Assembly (NCBI RefSeq): GCF_014193655.1 | Contig: NZ_JACHZQ010000006.1 | Span: 124,001 to 188,000, forward strand | Direction: 5' to 3' | Length of the DNA: 64,000 nucleotides | Source of the DNA: Rhizobium sp. BK313 | GTDB lineage: Bacteria; Pseudomonadota; Alphaproteobacteria; Rhizobiales; Rhizobiaceae | Shown here: piece by piece, positions 1 through 9,405 of the stretch | Position numbering within the stretch: position 1 is the first letter of the stretch | Layout: the number at the start of each line of letters is the position of its first letter | The notes under the pieces: generated by a model | What the model saw: the letters and a program-made list of their open reading frames with translations, nothing else | Told to the model about the DNA's origin: nothing | Databases searched by the model: none | Made by a program: the position numbers and the translations under genes

Positions 1-1
1 C

Positions 2-955
2 GGCTCCAAGGCGGCCGACATGGCAATGATCGGCATCCCGATGTCCAAGCAGCTCGAAGAGGAAGGCTATCCCGCTCCTGAGCGGGCCGCGGTGCTGGCG
101 GCAGCGGCGGCAATGTCCGAATCCGTGCCCCCAAGCATTGCTCTCATTCTGATCGGATCGGCAACCGGCATATCGACGGGCGCCCTATTCGTCGCGGGCG
201 TACTTCCGGCTGCGACGCTGGCGTTTTGCCAGATGTTGCTCATCCGCGTGCGCGCTTCGATGTTCGGATGGAAGCCGAGACAACGGGCGCCCTTCAGCCG
301 GGTTATCTCAACCGGACGCAGCGCCTTTTTTCCCCTGCTCCTGCCCGTGATCCTCATCGGTGGCATCATTGGCGGTTTCGGAACGCCCACGGAAGTTTCC
401 ACCTTCGCTGTCGTATACGGGCTGTTTCTGGGCCTGCTCTACCGCAAGTTCACGCCTGCAACCTTCTGGCAGACGCTGACGAACGCCTCGATGCTGAACG
501 GCATGGTCTTCTTCACTGTCAGCATGGCGACGGTCTTTTCCTGGGCGTTGACGTTGGAAGGCGTCACCAGCTCGCTTGCGGATTTCGTCGGCGGCTTCGG
601 ACCGACAGGATTTCTGCTGGCGGTGGTCGTCATTTTCATCCTGGTCGGAGCCGTTCTCGAGAGTTTCGTGACGATCATCATCCTGGCGCCATTGCTGATG
701 CCTGTGGCGATGTCGCTTCACATCGATCCGCTGCACTACGGCATCGTGATGGCGGAGGCATTCGGCATTGGCGTCGTTCTTCCGCCGATCGGCATCGCGC
801 TTTACGTCGCCTGCAAGATCACTGGCGCCAGGGTCGAACCCACCAGCCGCATATTGCTTTGGTATTTGAGCGTTCTTGCGATCGGCCTGCTCATATTGGT
901 CGCCGTGCCATCGATAACAACAATCCTGCCCAGACTTTTCAACATCAAGGGTTGA
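2..955 (+). CDS. TRAP transporter large permease (DctM), 5'-truncated by window
   Basis: The C-terminal ~317 residues of a TRAP-L/DctM permease, the large membrane subunit that couples sodium flux to uptake of an organic acid or similar solute handed over by a periplasmic receptor. The frame is open from the first bases, so the true start is upstream. Family motifs are visible: a PPSIALI segment, a GTPTE motif after a glycine-rich helix, and VLPPIGIALYV near the end, between several hydrophobic helices. It ends 33 nt before the receptor gene, the normal TRAP order. The substrate cannot be told from sequence. Function is secure at family level. Confidence 0.93.
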   Translation, partial: GSKAADMAMIGIPMSKQLEEEGYPAPERAAVLAAAAAMSESVPPSIALILIGSATGISTGALFVAGVLPAATLAFCQMLLIRVRASMFGWKPRQRAPFSRVISTGRSAFFPLLLPVILIGGIIGGFGTPTEVSTFAVVYGLFLGLLYRKFTPATFWQTLTNASMLNGMVFFTVSMATVFSWALTLEGVTSSLADFVGGFGPTGFLLAVVVIFILVGAVLESFVTIIILAPLLMPVAMSLHIDPLHYGIVMAEAFGIGVVLPPIGIALYVACKITGARVEPTSRILLWYLSVLAIGLLILVAVPSITTILPRLFNIKG

Positions 956-988
956 TGGGCAGCGAGGGGAAACAAGAGGAGAGTTATT

Positions 989-2020
989 ATGTCAGCATTC
1001 GATTATACGAACAGCGCAAGCTCCAACGTCCTGTCGCGGCGACAGATATTGAAGCTCGGGGGCGCCATTGCAGGAGCTTCGCTTCTGCCGGCCGGTTTGG
1101 TCAGGGCGCAAGCGGCAAAGCGGCTTCGGCTCGCCCATCCCGCTCCCACCGAGCACGGCTGGCATCTCTGGGCGTTGGAATTCAAATCGCAGATGGAGAC
1201 GCTGACAAACGGCGGTGTGACGGTGCAGATCTTTCCGAACGCGCAACTGGGGGGAGAGCGGGATATAGCGCAGGCAGTCCGCCGCGGCTCTGTCGAGATG
1301 GGAGGTATCGGCGTCGGTCTTTCGGGATGGGTGCCGGAGATGTCCATTACGGATGCTCCGTTCCTCTGGAAGACGCGCCAGCAAGCCTACAATGCGTTCG
1401 CCGGCGAATTCGGCGATGATCTGCGGAAGCTATCTCTCGACAAGGGGTTCAAGTTGGTCGGCTGGACTGATCTCGGCTTTCGCTGCATGACCAACAACGT
1501 CAAGCCAGTCCTGAAGGCGGACGATATGCAAGGTCTGAAAATGCGTGTACCCAATTCACGCGCCTATATCGCCCTCATACAGGCCCTTGGTGCCTCGACG
1601 GTCGCCGTCGATCTGAGCGAGCTTTATCTGGCGCTCCGGCAGGGCGTCGCCGATGGTCAGGACACGCCGGCGCCTGTTGTGAAATCCACCAAACTCTATG
1701 AAGTCCAGAAGTTCGTCTCCAAAACCGATCATGTACTGACGACCGCCTACATCGTCATCAATCCCGATGCCTATGCCAAGCTCTCGGATACGGAGCAGGC
1801 GGCTTTCAACAAGGCATCAAAGGCAGCCGATGATCACGTCAGGCAACTGACCGTGCAGCAGGAATCGGAATCCTACACCTTTTTCGCGGCCAACGGTCTT
1901 CAGGTCGCGACTGACGTGGATCGGGAGTCGTTCCGAGCCAAGACCGCATCGGTGCTCACCGGCAACCCCGATCTTTTCCCACCCAAATTGATCGAATTGG
2001 CCAATGCAACCGCTTCGTGA
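989..2020 (+). CDS. TRAP transporter substrate-binding protein (DctP family)
   Basis: A 343-residue periplasmic solute receptor for the TRAP permease just upstream. The N-terminus carries a probable Tat signal: a twin-arginine (SRRQILK) followed by a hydrophobic stretch ending near AQA at about residue 42. Downstream are DctP features, including the GLKMRVPNS segment whose arginine normally binds the ligand carboxylate, and a GVADGQDTP stretch. The start has a good ribosome site (AGGAGAG) about 7 nt upstream. The ligand is probably a carboxylate or sugar acid, by family analogy only. Confidence 0.93.
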   Translation: MSAFDYTNSASSNVLSRRQILKLGGAIAGASLLPAGLVRAQAAKRLRLAHPAPTEHGWHLWALEFKSQMETLTNGGVTVQIFPNAQLGGERDIAQAVRRGSVEMGGIGVGLSGWVPEMSITDAPFLWKTRQQAYNAFAGEFGDDLRKLSLDKGFKLVGWTDLGFRCMTNNVKPVLKADDMQGLKMRVPNSRAYIALIQALGASTVAVDLSELYLALRQGVADGQDTPAPVVKSTKLYEVQKFVSKTDHVLTTAYIVINPDAYAKLSDTEQAAFNKASKAADDHVRQLTVQQESESYTFFAANGLQVATDVDRESFRAKTASVLTGNPDLFPPKLIELANATAS

Positions 2021-2067
2021 CCGCACGGGCCAATTCCACAAATTCAACAATAAATGAGGTTCAATCG

Positions 2068-2730
2068 ATGGAGCAGACCAAGTCTAAAACGGCCAACGCG
2101 CCTTTGGGGGCGAGACCGCAGCGCCCAATTACCGATGAGTTGCGCGAGCGAGTGCGGCGGGAATTGCCTGAAATTGCGGAGATCAAGAACGAGGACCTCC
2201 GCGCAAAAGTTGTCGAGGCGTGGGCTTTCTCGCTCGCCGGAAGCAGCTATGATTCGCTGATCGACATGCCGGCTTGCGGCGTGCCTGGCATATTCGAAGC
2301 GAAGAGCGGCAATCAGACAGATCATCTGCGCGCTGTCACACGCCAGGCCATTCTCGTGGCGGATGACTTTATCCGGAATTTCCCGCAGTTGGAGATAGAC
2401 CGGGATCTGGTGGTCGCAGGCGCGCTTTGCCATGACATCGGCAAGCCGTGGGAATTCGATCCGGTGAACCGGGAGCGTTGGGCATCCTCGCGCCACACCG
2501 GGCGGCCGGCAATAAGGCATCCGGCCTACGGAGTCTATATTTGCCTGAGTGTCGGCTTGCCAGAGGAGGTCGCTCATGTCGCGGCAGCCCATTCGGCGGA
2601 AGGCAACATGGTCGCGCGCAGTATCGAAAATTCCATCATTCATGCCGTCGACGAAGCTTATTGGCAGGTCATGACCGCCGGCAATCAAGTCAATCCAGAA
2701 ACAATACCGGCCGCTTTCCGACGCCCATAG
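2068..2730 (+). CDS. HD-domain protein (putative phosphohydrolase)
   Basis: A 220-residue soluble protein with an HD metal-binding domain: a histidine in the HLRAVTRQ segment (about residue 87), the HD doublet in ALCHDIGKPW, and later histidines and Asp in AAHSAEG and IHAVDEAYW. HD proteins are usually metal-dependent phosphohydrolases. The start chosen is the ATG at 2068, with GAGG about 8 nt upstream; an earlier GTG at 2017 overlaps the dctP stop but has no ribosome site. It lies between the TRAP genes and an oxidoreductase, so it probably belongs to the same catabolic operon. Its substrate is unknown. Confidence 0.8.
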   Translation: MEQTKSKTANAPLGARPQRPITDELRERVRRELPEIAEIKNEDLRAKVVEAWAFSLAGSSYDSLIDMPACGVPGIFEAKSGNQTDHLRAVTRQAILVADDFIRNFPQLEIDRDLVVAGALCHDIGKPWEFDPVNRERWASSRHTGRPAIRHPAYGVYICLSVGLPEEVAHVAAAHSAEGNMVARSIENSIIHAVDEAYWQVMTAGNQVNPETIPAAFRRP

Positions 2731-2825
2731 GGGATTAGGAGCATCAGATGCAAGGGCTTCTCACCATTGAGCGGCCTGCTGCGTGTTGTTGAGGCATTTC
2801 CCGGTTCGCCGGCATGGAGGACTAA

Positions 2826-3938
2826 ATGGTACAAGATAACATACGACTTGGTGTCGTCGGTCTCAGTTCAGATGAATCCTGGGCCGGCCGGGCGCATGTG
2901 CCGGCTTTGAAGGCGGTACCCGGTTACGAAATCCGTGCTTTGGCGACCTCCCGGCAGGAATCGGCCGCCGCTGCCGCCCAACGCTATGGCGTTCCGCATT
3001 TCTACAGCGATCCGGCCGAGCTTGTTGCCCGGCCGGATATCGATCTTGTGGTCATTGCGGTCAAGGTTCCCCATCATCTGGCCTTGGTCGATCTCGCTCT
3101 GAATGCGGGCAAGGCTGTCTATTGCGAATGGCCTCTAGGCAATGGCCTCAGTGAGGCCGAGGAAATGGCCGCACGCGCAAAGACCAAGGGCGTGCGGACC
3201 TTCGTCGGCCTGCAAGGGCACGCATCTCCGCCGCTTCGCTATATTCGTGATCTGATTGCGTCAGGTCACATCGGCGACGTGATATCCAGCACCGTCGTCG
3301 GTTCGGCCGGCGCCTGGGGCGCAACCGTGGAACCACGTTTGGTCTATGGGCTGGATAAGGCAAATGGCGTTTCGATGCTGACCGTGCAATTCGGTCATCT
3401 GATCGATGGGTTCTGCTGGTGCCTCGGCGAATTCTCCGAGCTTTCCGCAACACTTGCGACCCGGTATCCTTTGCCCAAGCGCACCGACAACGGCGAAACG
3501 GTCAAGAAGACCATTGCCGATCAGATAGCCGTGAACGGCCTGCTTCAGAACGGTGCGGTTGCCTCGCTTCACTATCGGTCAGGCTCTTCTCCCGCGGCGA
3601 ATTTCTTCTGGGAGATCAACGGCAGCAAGGGCGACTTGGTCATAACGGCAGATAGCGGCCGTCTTCAATACAGCGACCTGCAGATCCGCCTCGCTTCCGC
3701 AGGGGGGAAACTTGAAACCATAGAAGTACCCGATAGCTACAGATTGGTTGCCGATGCGGCGCCGGGCAACATGCATTACACGCTTGCCAACACATATGCG
3801 CTGCTCCGTTCGGATCTACGGAATGGGACAGCGGAGGTACCGGATTTCGGCCACGGCCTGTTGCGGCACAAGATGATAGACGCAATCGAGAAAGCGTCCG
3901 AGAGCGGACACGGGCAGAGCTATTTGGCAAGTGATTGA
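2826..3938 (+). CDS. Gfo/Idh/MocA family oxidoreductase, Gal80-like
   Basis: A 370-residue NAD(P)-dependent sugar or polyol dehydrogenase-like protein. The N-terminal Rossmann fold starts with GVVGLSS. The usual EKPL motif is replaced by CEWPLG, typical of the Gal80-like branch, and a C-terminal alpha/beta substrate domain follows. It is preceded by a 95-nt gap after the HD gene that contains only a 14-codon open frame, and a GGAGG-type site lies close to the ATG. It probably acts on the compound imported by the TRAP system; this is inferred from context. Its stop codon lies about 12 nt from the decayed fhaB copy, marking the edge of the secretion island. Confidence 0.88.
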   Translation: MVQDNIRLGVVGLSSDESWAGRAHVPALKAVPGYEIRALATSRQESAAAAAQRYGVPHFYSDPAELVARPDIDLVVIAVKVPHHLALVDLALNAGKAVYCEWPLGNGLSEAEEMAARAKTKGVRTFVGLQGHASPPLRYIRDLIASGHIGDVISSTVVGSAGAWGATVEPRLVYGLDKANGVSMLTVQFGHLIDGFCWCLGEFSELSATLATRYPLPKRTDNGETVKKTIADQIAVNGLLQNGAVASLHYRSGSSPAANFFWEINGSKGDLVITADSGRLQYSDLQIRLASAGGKLETIEVPDSYRLVADAAPGNMHYTLANTYALLRSDLRNGTAEVPDFGHGLLRHKMIDAIEKASESGHGQSYLASD

Positions 3939-3949
3939 AAATCTTGGCA

Positions 3950-5165
3950 CGGGGTCACCATATTCTTTAAGCTTCCCCGCCGCCTGCCGGTCCTGGGTTT
4001 ACAGCTTGCCCGCCTTCACCAGCTTATCGATGACATCACCGAGCACTTCGGCAATAGTCTTGCCCGCATCGATTGCCGCCTGCAGGCTCTGCACTAACGC
4101 ATACGGCTCGAAATCGATCCGCTTGTCCTTGGTGACGACATGCTGCCGCTGACCGTCGCCTTGACCGACTGCTCGACGTCGTCGAGCAGGTATTTGCCCT
4201 CTGCACTCGAATTGTTTGTTGTCTGGCCGTTGGCATCCTTGCCGCCGTAGAGATCGATATTGGCATCGACCTGGTAGCCCTGGTACTTCTGCGAACCGAC
4301 AAAGTCCAACCAGGTCAGCGTGCCGGTGTCGAGATTGACCTGGCCATCGCCGGAGATGATGCCGGAAGCGGCAAGATTGGTATTGCCGCCGACCGTGATG
4401 TTCTGGTCGCCGGTGGAATAGAGCCCGGCCGGCTGATCAATCCAATTGGTCGAGCCCTTGCCGGAGCCGAAGCCCGGCTGCACGCCGCCCAGCGTTAGGC
4501 CGCCAAGCGCCGTGCCGACATTGCCCATCGTCAGCAGGTCCTGCCCATCCGTCTTGCCGATCGTCCCTCCGGTAAAGGAGAAGCCGAGCGAGGACGAGCT
4601 GTTCGACTGGGTGCCGGTATTCGGTGTCGAGACGATGGAAAGATTGCCGCCGACGTCGCCGTTTATCGTGTCTGCCGAGAAGACGGTGTTGTTGAGCGTC
4701 GTGTCGCCCTTGGAGACGAAGGTGATGTTGTTCGACGCGCTGACGGTGGAGAGAACTTCAGTCGTCGAGGAGCTCGACGATTTCGACTGGCCGGCCGAGA
4801 CGCTTGCCGTCGGGGTGATGCCAGTGACGCCGCCAATGCCAACGCCGACCGAGACGCCGATGCTGGCGCCGGCCGACTCGCTGTGCGAGGAAGCATCGGT
4901 CGTCGCATGGGCCCCGGCCATGTCGATATTGTTGGCCGATATCTGCAGGCCGCGGCTGACGAAATCACCATTGGTCGAAATGTCAACCGAGCTGCCCGAT
5001 AACGTCGGCAGCACTGGCGTCGAGGTTGAAACCGACGTCTCGTTCTTCGACTAGTGAAGCCGGCCGTCAGCGAGACGGAAGCGAGATTGCCGGCATTGAT
5101 ACAGTCGGTGAGATTGGAGAGCGCCTGATAGGCCTTCAGACCGGCGAAGGCGACGTTGGCGGCGG
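3950..5165 (-). pseudogene. Decayed duplicate of the fhaB 3' constant region (module F)
   Basis: A non-functional copy of the segment of the big exoprotein gene that lies at about 12080-13360. The translated copy from 5014 down to 4150 follows that gene almost residue for residue (SGSSVDIST... through KYLLDDVEQSVKA). Four lesions are visible. A missing base near 5053 breaks the frame upstream. A 57-bp in-frame deletion lies between two ISA-coding repeats near 4940. A deletion of about 110 bp near 4140 fuses the VKAT region to TKDKRID. A stop lies near 4006, after DKLVKAGKL. The last part resembles the beginning of module C's variable region rather than fhaB's own. No toxin end or immunity gene remains. 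The right boundary at 5165/5166 abuts an immunity gene. Confidence 0.85.
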
Positions 5166-5167
5166 AC

Positions 5168-5593
5168 TTATGTCCAGGTTAGAATTATGTTCGACTCGAC
5201 GCCACGTGGATCGTACGAAGATTCGATACTACCCCAAGCAAACGCATATTTTATAAACCCGTGAATGTCGCGGGAGTGTGGAGGGCCAAACGCGGCAATC
5301 AATACCTTATCGTGGTGCTGTCGAACTTTTTCGGGATCAGTGCGATCCTGATCCAGCAATACAAAAAAAACCTTCTTCAGCTCCTCGCGGAAAAAGCTCA
5401 GCATGGCTGAGGCTGGTCTTCCCAGAATGAGAATATTCGTAATCGAAATGTGCCGCCAGCCAGTATTTACCTCCCAATCGTTCCATACCGCAAAACCCAT
5501 ATCAAGAACCTGATGAAGGCTTGTGTTCCGGGCAAGCACCCGCCCTTCCTCCAAAAAAATGGAGCCGTCACTCCTGTCTATATTGCATATCAT
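5168..5593 (-). CDS. Putative immunity protein of orphan toxin module E
   Basis: A 141-residue soluble protein that I do not recognise by family. The ATG at 5593 lies 4 nt after the stop of the toxin fragment, the toxin-then-immunity order of CDI and other polymorphic toxin systems. An earlier in-frame start at 5677 would overlap the toxin gene and is rejected. The protein has alternating aromatic and acidic stretches (WNDWEVNTGWRH, FFREELKKVFFVLLDQD). The gene is AT-richer than the exoprotein sequence, as is common for exchanged immunity genes. The role is inferred from position. Confidence 0.65.
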   Translation of the reverse strand: MICNIDRSDGSIFLEEGRVLARNTSLHQVLDMGFAVWNDWEVNTGWRHISITNILILGRPASAMLSFFREELKKVFFVLLDQDRTDPEKVRQHHDKVLIAAFGPPHSRDIHGFIKYAFAWGSIESSYDPRGVESNIILTWT

Positions 5594-5597
5594 TTGT

Positions 5598-7957
5598 TTA
5601 ATCCTTGAACGGAATGGAAAACAGCGGCACCAGCGAATTCTTAAAGTCGGGTATAAAAAACTGCGGAGCCCCGCCACTGCCCCACACCGGGTTTGCCGTG
5701 GTTGCGGAACTATATGCAGCCGATGTGTTCCCGTTCACCTGGTATATCGTAACGCCGTCTCGGTACGGCGGATAAGGTACATCAGTGTTGGGCTTTATCT
5801 GAAGCGCATTATAATATCCCTTTGCAGTACCGCCGGTGGCCAAATAGCCTTGCAGAGTGGTGTAATACACTGATTGACCCGGTGCGGCCCCCACTACATA
5901 ACTTCCACCCGACAGCAGAATATCGACATAGTTATCGACGCCTGGATAGTAGCCGCTTCCCTGCCAAGCCCTAGCTTGCTGGGATGGCGAAAGTGCTGTG
6001 TTATTCGCTCCCGTATAAGCTGAACCACTCAGCGGTTCGAATTCGAATCCAAGGGATTGGTTGATAGCTGTCGCAGGTGCCCCACTTGTGGCTGCACCAA
6101 TGAAAACTCCATTTATGACCTCCCAAGTCGCCAAAGCCTTGTCGACGGCTGCCCTAGCCTGAGCGGCTCCGGTGATCGTTTGTGCGGCGCTGTCGAGCTC
6201 GCCCGCAAAGTCCTTGGACGTAGTGTGCTCTGTGGCATAAACCTGCGAGGCAAGATTATAGAGGTTGAGCACCCGGGCAAAATACTGGGAGTTGATCGTC
6301 GCGTCCTGGTACTCATCGCCGTAAGCATGGAAATAATAGCAGTTGGTGCCGCCTGGTGCACATGCGGTATCACGAGGCGCTATGCTATCAAGGAATGCCG
6401 CCGCAGCGCTGTCCTGCGTCACGTCGGCGGCTGTCGCGTCAACCTGCTTCAGCGCCTGCATTGTTAGTTCGCCGACGGCGACATTGACCGCATCCTGACT
6501 GCAGCCGGAGGGACTAGTGGCGTTGCCGCAAAGACGCTGATCATAGGCGAACTGCGCCGCATTGTTCTTGATAAGGTTGGCCTCATCGATGTGCAGCTGC
6601 CGGTTATACTTTTCCGCGTCCAGCGCGGTAGCAGCACCTTGCGTGCCACCGGCCGCCATGCCAACCAGAACGGAGGCCCATTGACCAAGCGCATTGCGCT
6701 CGTCCTGTGTAAGATCGGGATTGTCTGCGAGTGCCTTGTCGACAACTGCGCCAATCAGCTCCTGCGCAGCGCCGGACAGCGCGCCTGTGCTAACGCTGCC
6801 ACCTGAGATTAGAGCAGTGAGTGCACCAGCGGCCGCATGCAGCGCGACCTTTTCGGAGCCACCATCGGCGAGCCCGTACTTCTGCCCGAGATAGCCGATT
6901 GCCATATTCATCAGTTGCGACAGCGCCGCCGCACTTTGCTGCTGTGCCTTCAGTTTGTCGATGTCGAAAGGATCGACCTGGGTGCTGGCTTTGGAGGCGT
7001 CGGTGTTGAGCCCGGAGAGATCCTGCTGCTGGTTCGTCAAGTTCCAGTTGCCAGGCGTAATCGTCGCCAGCGTCTCGCCATGATCGTCTTGCTTGGCCGG
7101 CTGGCCGACGACCGGGACGGGAATGCCGGCACCGATCAGGCTGAAGCCGTAGCTCGTTGAGGAGGCCGACATCGAGTTTTCGATGTTGGAATAAAGGATC
7201 TGGTTGGCCGTCAGATCGTTATTCTTGGGATCGGCGGTCGAGCCGATGAATCCGCCGATGAGATCGATGGAACCGTCGGTGTTGACGTGATAGCCACCGG
7301 AGCCGGCGAAGATGCCGCTCTGTTGCGTGACGTTGGTATAGTCGCCGGTGATCTGCCTTGGTTATAGCCGCCAGAGATACCTCCGCTGCTAATGCCGAGT
7401 TGGGCGCTCTGCGTCTTCTCGTCATAGGATGCAGTGTCCTGGCGGCTCTCTATGACGATGCCATTGGCAGCGCTGGCATTGACCGTGTTGCCGGAAAGCA
7501 CGCCACCCGCCAGCGTCAGCGTATCACCGGCGACGACCGTGACCGTATTCGTGCCGCTAACATTCGAATTGACCTGAGTGACCGAGCTGCCGTTCTCCTT
7601 GCCCGAGCTGTAGCTTGCGCTGGCGGTTGGGCCGCCGCCTAAGATATTGCCGCCAGCATCTATCCCAGCGGCAACACCAATGCTGACGCCACCAGCCTTG
7701 CTGCTGCTCTTGCTGTCACTCGTCGCCTGCACGCTTTCAAGGTCGACATTGCCGGCGGCGGAGATCAGCACATTGCCGTCGTTGGGATCATCGGACGCCG
7801 TCGGCGCCTCGCCGTCCTTGCCCATACCGGCGCTGATCTGCACGCCACGGCCGACGACATCACCGGATTGGGCGATGATGGTCACCGAGCTGCCGCGGAT
7901 CGTGGGCGGAACCGGAATGGACGTCGTCGATTCCGATGAGCTTTCGCCGGAGCTTTA
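5598..7957 (-). pseudogene. Orphan CdiA/FhaB C-terminus with toxin domain, frameshifted (module E)
   Basis: About 785 codons of an exoprotein C-terminus without the N-terminal secretion domain. From 7957 (just after a stop) to ~7360 it has FHA-type repeats (RGSSVTII, GDVVGRGVQISAG) homologous to, but clearly diverged from, the neighbouring fhaB. After YNQG near 7360 the frame shifts by one missing base: restoring one A gives GKITGDYTNVT and joins the long 5598-7172 frame. That part carries a pretoxin region (LTQDERNALGQW, EKYNRQLHIDE) and a variable C-terminal domain ending YQVNGNTSAAY...GSGGAPQFFIPDF. The toxin activity is not recognisable to me. An immunity gene follows after 4 nt. With no start, no TPS domain and a frameshift, it is a silent cassette or a remnant. 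Confidence 0.82.
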
Positions 7958-7966
7958 GCCGGCTTA

Positions 7967-8224
7967 CTAGGAGAGTTTAATCGGAAATTGTACCGCGCGC
8001 CCATCGATAATATCAAAAACTGGCCTCAAAATCGCGGGCGACTTCGCATCTATTTGATGGAGTATACCTTCAAATTCACCCGGAATGGAGACATAATCTA
8101 TAGGAACTCTCTCATATCGATATGTCCCACTAAACACACGGTTTACACCATTGATAATCACAAAATAAGATACCGTCTTATCTTCGCGATTTACGGATAT
8201 TGAAGTAATCTCGACATTTTTCAT
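7967..8224 (-). CDS. Small putative immunity protein (module D)
   Basis: An 85-residue protein, family not recognised, predicted mostly beta-stranded (VEITSISVNREDKTVSYFV..., VFSGTYRYERVPIDYVS). It follows a 40-codon toxin-like tail by 48 nt and precedes module E, fitting the repeated toxin-then-immunity pattern. The sequence is markedly AT-rich compared with fhaB. The ATG at 8224 has only a weak AAGG nearby. Its role as an immunity protein is inferred from size, position and composition. Confidence 0.55.
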   Translation of the reverse strand: MKNVEITSISVNREDKTVSYFVIINGVNRVFSGTYRYERVPIDYVSIPGEFEGILHQIDAKSPAILRPVFDIIDGRAVQFPIKLS

Positions 8225-8272
8225 CCTTATACGATCGCTTTAGAGTTAACGAATACTGAAATACCCCGAAAT

Positions 8273-8395
8273 TCATTTTGGTTTATATACACTATACCCT
8301 GTCCAAGCTTTTTGAAAATCTGAGATCGTCATCGTATAAATTTGGCCGCGTTCGATCTTATTTGTGTCCCACCAACTGCAAATTAATCCCTCACC
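8273..8395 (-). pseudogene. Cryptic toxin C-terminal tail (module D)
   Basis: A 40-codon open stretch bounded by stops and lacking a start, read from 8395 to the TGA at 8273-8275. It translates to a tryptophan-rich sequence with SWWDTNKIERG, YTMTISDFQKAWTGY and a VYKPK end. This looks like the last strands of a C39/papain-like cysteine-peptidase domain, where an Asp-containing strand is followed by a 'ms..dF...WtGy' segment; that comparison is from memory and tentative. It sits directly upstream of a small immunity-like gene, so it is read as the stub of a displaced toxin. Confidence 0.45.
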
Positions 8396-8421
8396 TCATC
8401 GCCTTGATGCAAGTAGCTACC

Positions 8422-8832
8422 TCACCGAAATAAATCGATAATATGCCCTGGAAGCGGGGGCGCTTTTTTTCCTATTTTTTTCTTCTTAATCCAGGAAAAT
8501 ACAATTAGATTGTCGCCGTCAATTCCCTCCTTAGCAAATATATCCATCGCCTCGTTTCTGAATTCTTCCAAACCACCCGAGAGGGGAACATCAATATATT
8601 TTCCGTCTTGTTTCCCCATTGTTTGGCCTACGTAGAAATCACCCGAAGAAACCAGGAAATCAACCAATGTTATCGCATCACTCAAGCGCTGCTCTGCTGA
8701 TTTTTCAAAAGATACATCGTTCTCGTCTGCACTTACCATTCCCAGAATGTGCCCAAAAAAAGTCAGGTCGATATCGCCCTCATCATAGAGGTAGTTGACT
8801 ATATCGTTCGCACGTTGCTCTGAGGTATTCAT
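8422..8832 (-). CDS. Putative immunity protein of module C
   Basis: A 136-residue acidic, helical protein (SEQRANDIVNYLYDEGDIDL...; a C-terminal patch with WIKKKKIGKK). It starts 3 nt after the stop of the module C toxin half and so is probably translated with it. Family not recognised. It has lower GC than the surrounding exoprotein sequence. Toxin-neutralising function is inferred from the fixed order in this array. Confidence 0.62.
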   Translation of the reverse strand: MNTSEQRANDIVNYLYDEGDIDLTFFGHILGMVSADENDVSFEKSAEQRLSDAITLVDFLVSSGDFYVGQTMGKQDGKYIDVPLSGGLEEFRNEAMDIFAKEGIDGDNLIVFSWIKKKKIGKKAPPLPGHIIDLFR

Positions 8833-8835
8833 CTT

Positions 8836-9402
8836 TTACGGCTTTATGTGAATCTTATAGCCATTCTTGCTTCCCTTCGGAAACACGTCAATGGTGTTGC
8901 CGCCAGTCTCAGACTGGGTTCTCAGGCCAATCCTTGTACCGTCTGATTGTATTTTAAAGCCTTCGGGATACTTTGGCCCACCTGGCACGGTCTGATCAGC
9001 TCCAGCCGTGATTTCATCATATAGTTCTTGCAACTCAGCTTCCGTCTCGACATTGAATGCTTGGCCTCCCGTTCCATACGGAGTTGTTTTCTGGCGCACT
9101 ATCGCTCGGATATCGGCTGCATCAAGGGCTTTCTCTGTACTAGATTGGTCAGGATCTTGCGACCCATCATCATCCGGATCTGGCGTTCCAGCGGCCGCAC
9201 TTGAACCTCCGGTGGCGCCCGTGCCATCCCCCGACCCACTCTTCTGATTATAGACGATCTGGACGCCGTTACCGGCGCCGTTGACCATGCTGACGAAGGC
9301 GGCGAGGGTATCGGCCGAAAGTGGCTGTCCATCAGATCCGAAAGCGGATTCGACGCTGAACTGGCCATACGTACCTGTCACACCGAGCGTGATGTTCGCC
9401 AC
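8836..9402 (-). CDS. Orphan toxin module C, C-terminal toxin half
   Basis: A 188-residue frame starting at a GTG, six bases past an in-frame TAG that separates it from the 9406-10239 frame. Both are in the same reading frame, so this is the second half of one original C-terminal module. It has a linker rich in Gly, Ser, Asp and Pro (about residues 55-85), then a compact C-terminal domain with DGTRIGLRTQSETGGNTIDV and a KIHIKP end, a pattern I associate with several polymorphic-toxin tips. The enzymatic class is not identified. The immunity gene follows after 3 nt. No independent ribosome site is evident. Confidence 0.6.
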   Translation of the reverse strand: MANITLGVTGTYGQFSVESAFGSDGQPLSADTLAAFVSMVNGAGNGVQIVYNQKSGSGDGTGATGGSSAAAGTPDPDDDGSQDPDQSSTEKALDAADIRAIVRQKTTPYGTGGQAFNVETEAELQELYDEITAGADQTVPGGPKYPEGFKIQSDGTRIGLRTQSETGGNTIDVFPKGSKNGYKIHIKP

Positions 9403-9405
9403 TGT

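Noticed and set aside
226..1419. A 397-codon frame overlapping the TRAP permease and receptor genes
   Set aside because: It has Arg/His-rich unnatural composition and covers two well-supported genes in another phase.
4446..5054. A 202-codon + strand frame in module F
   Set aside because: The same antisense frame recurs opposite the matching part of fhaB (12583-12927), so it is a shadow of the decayed copy.
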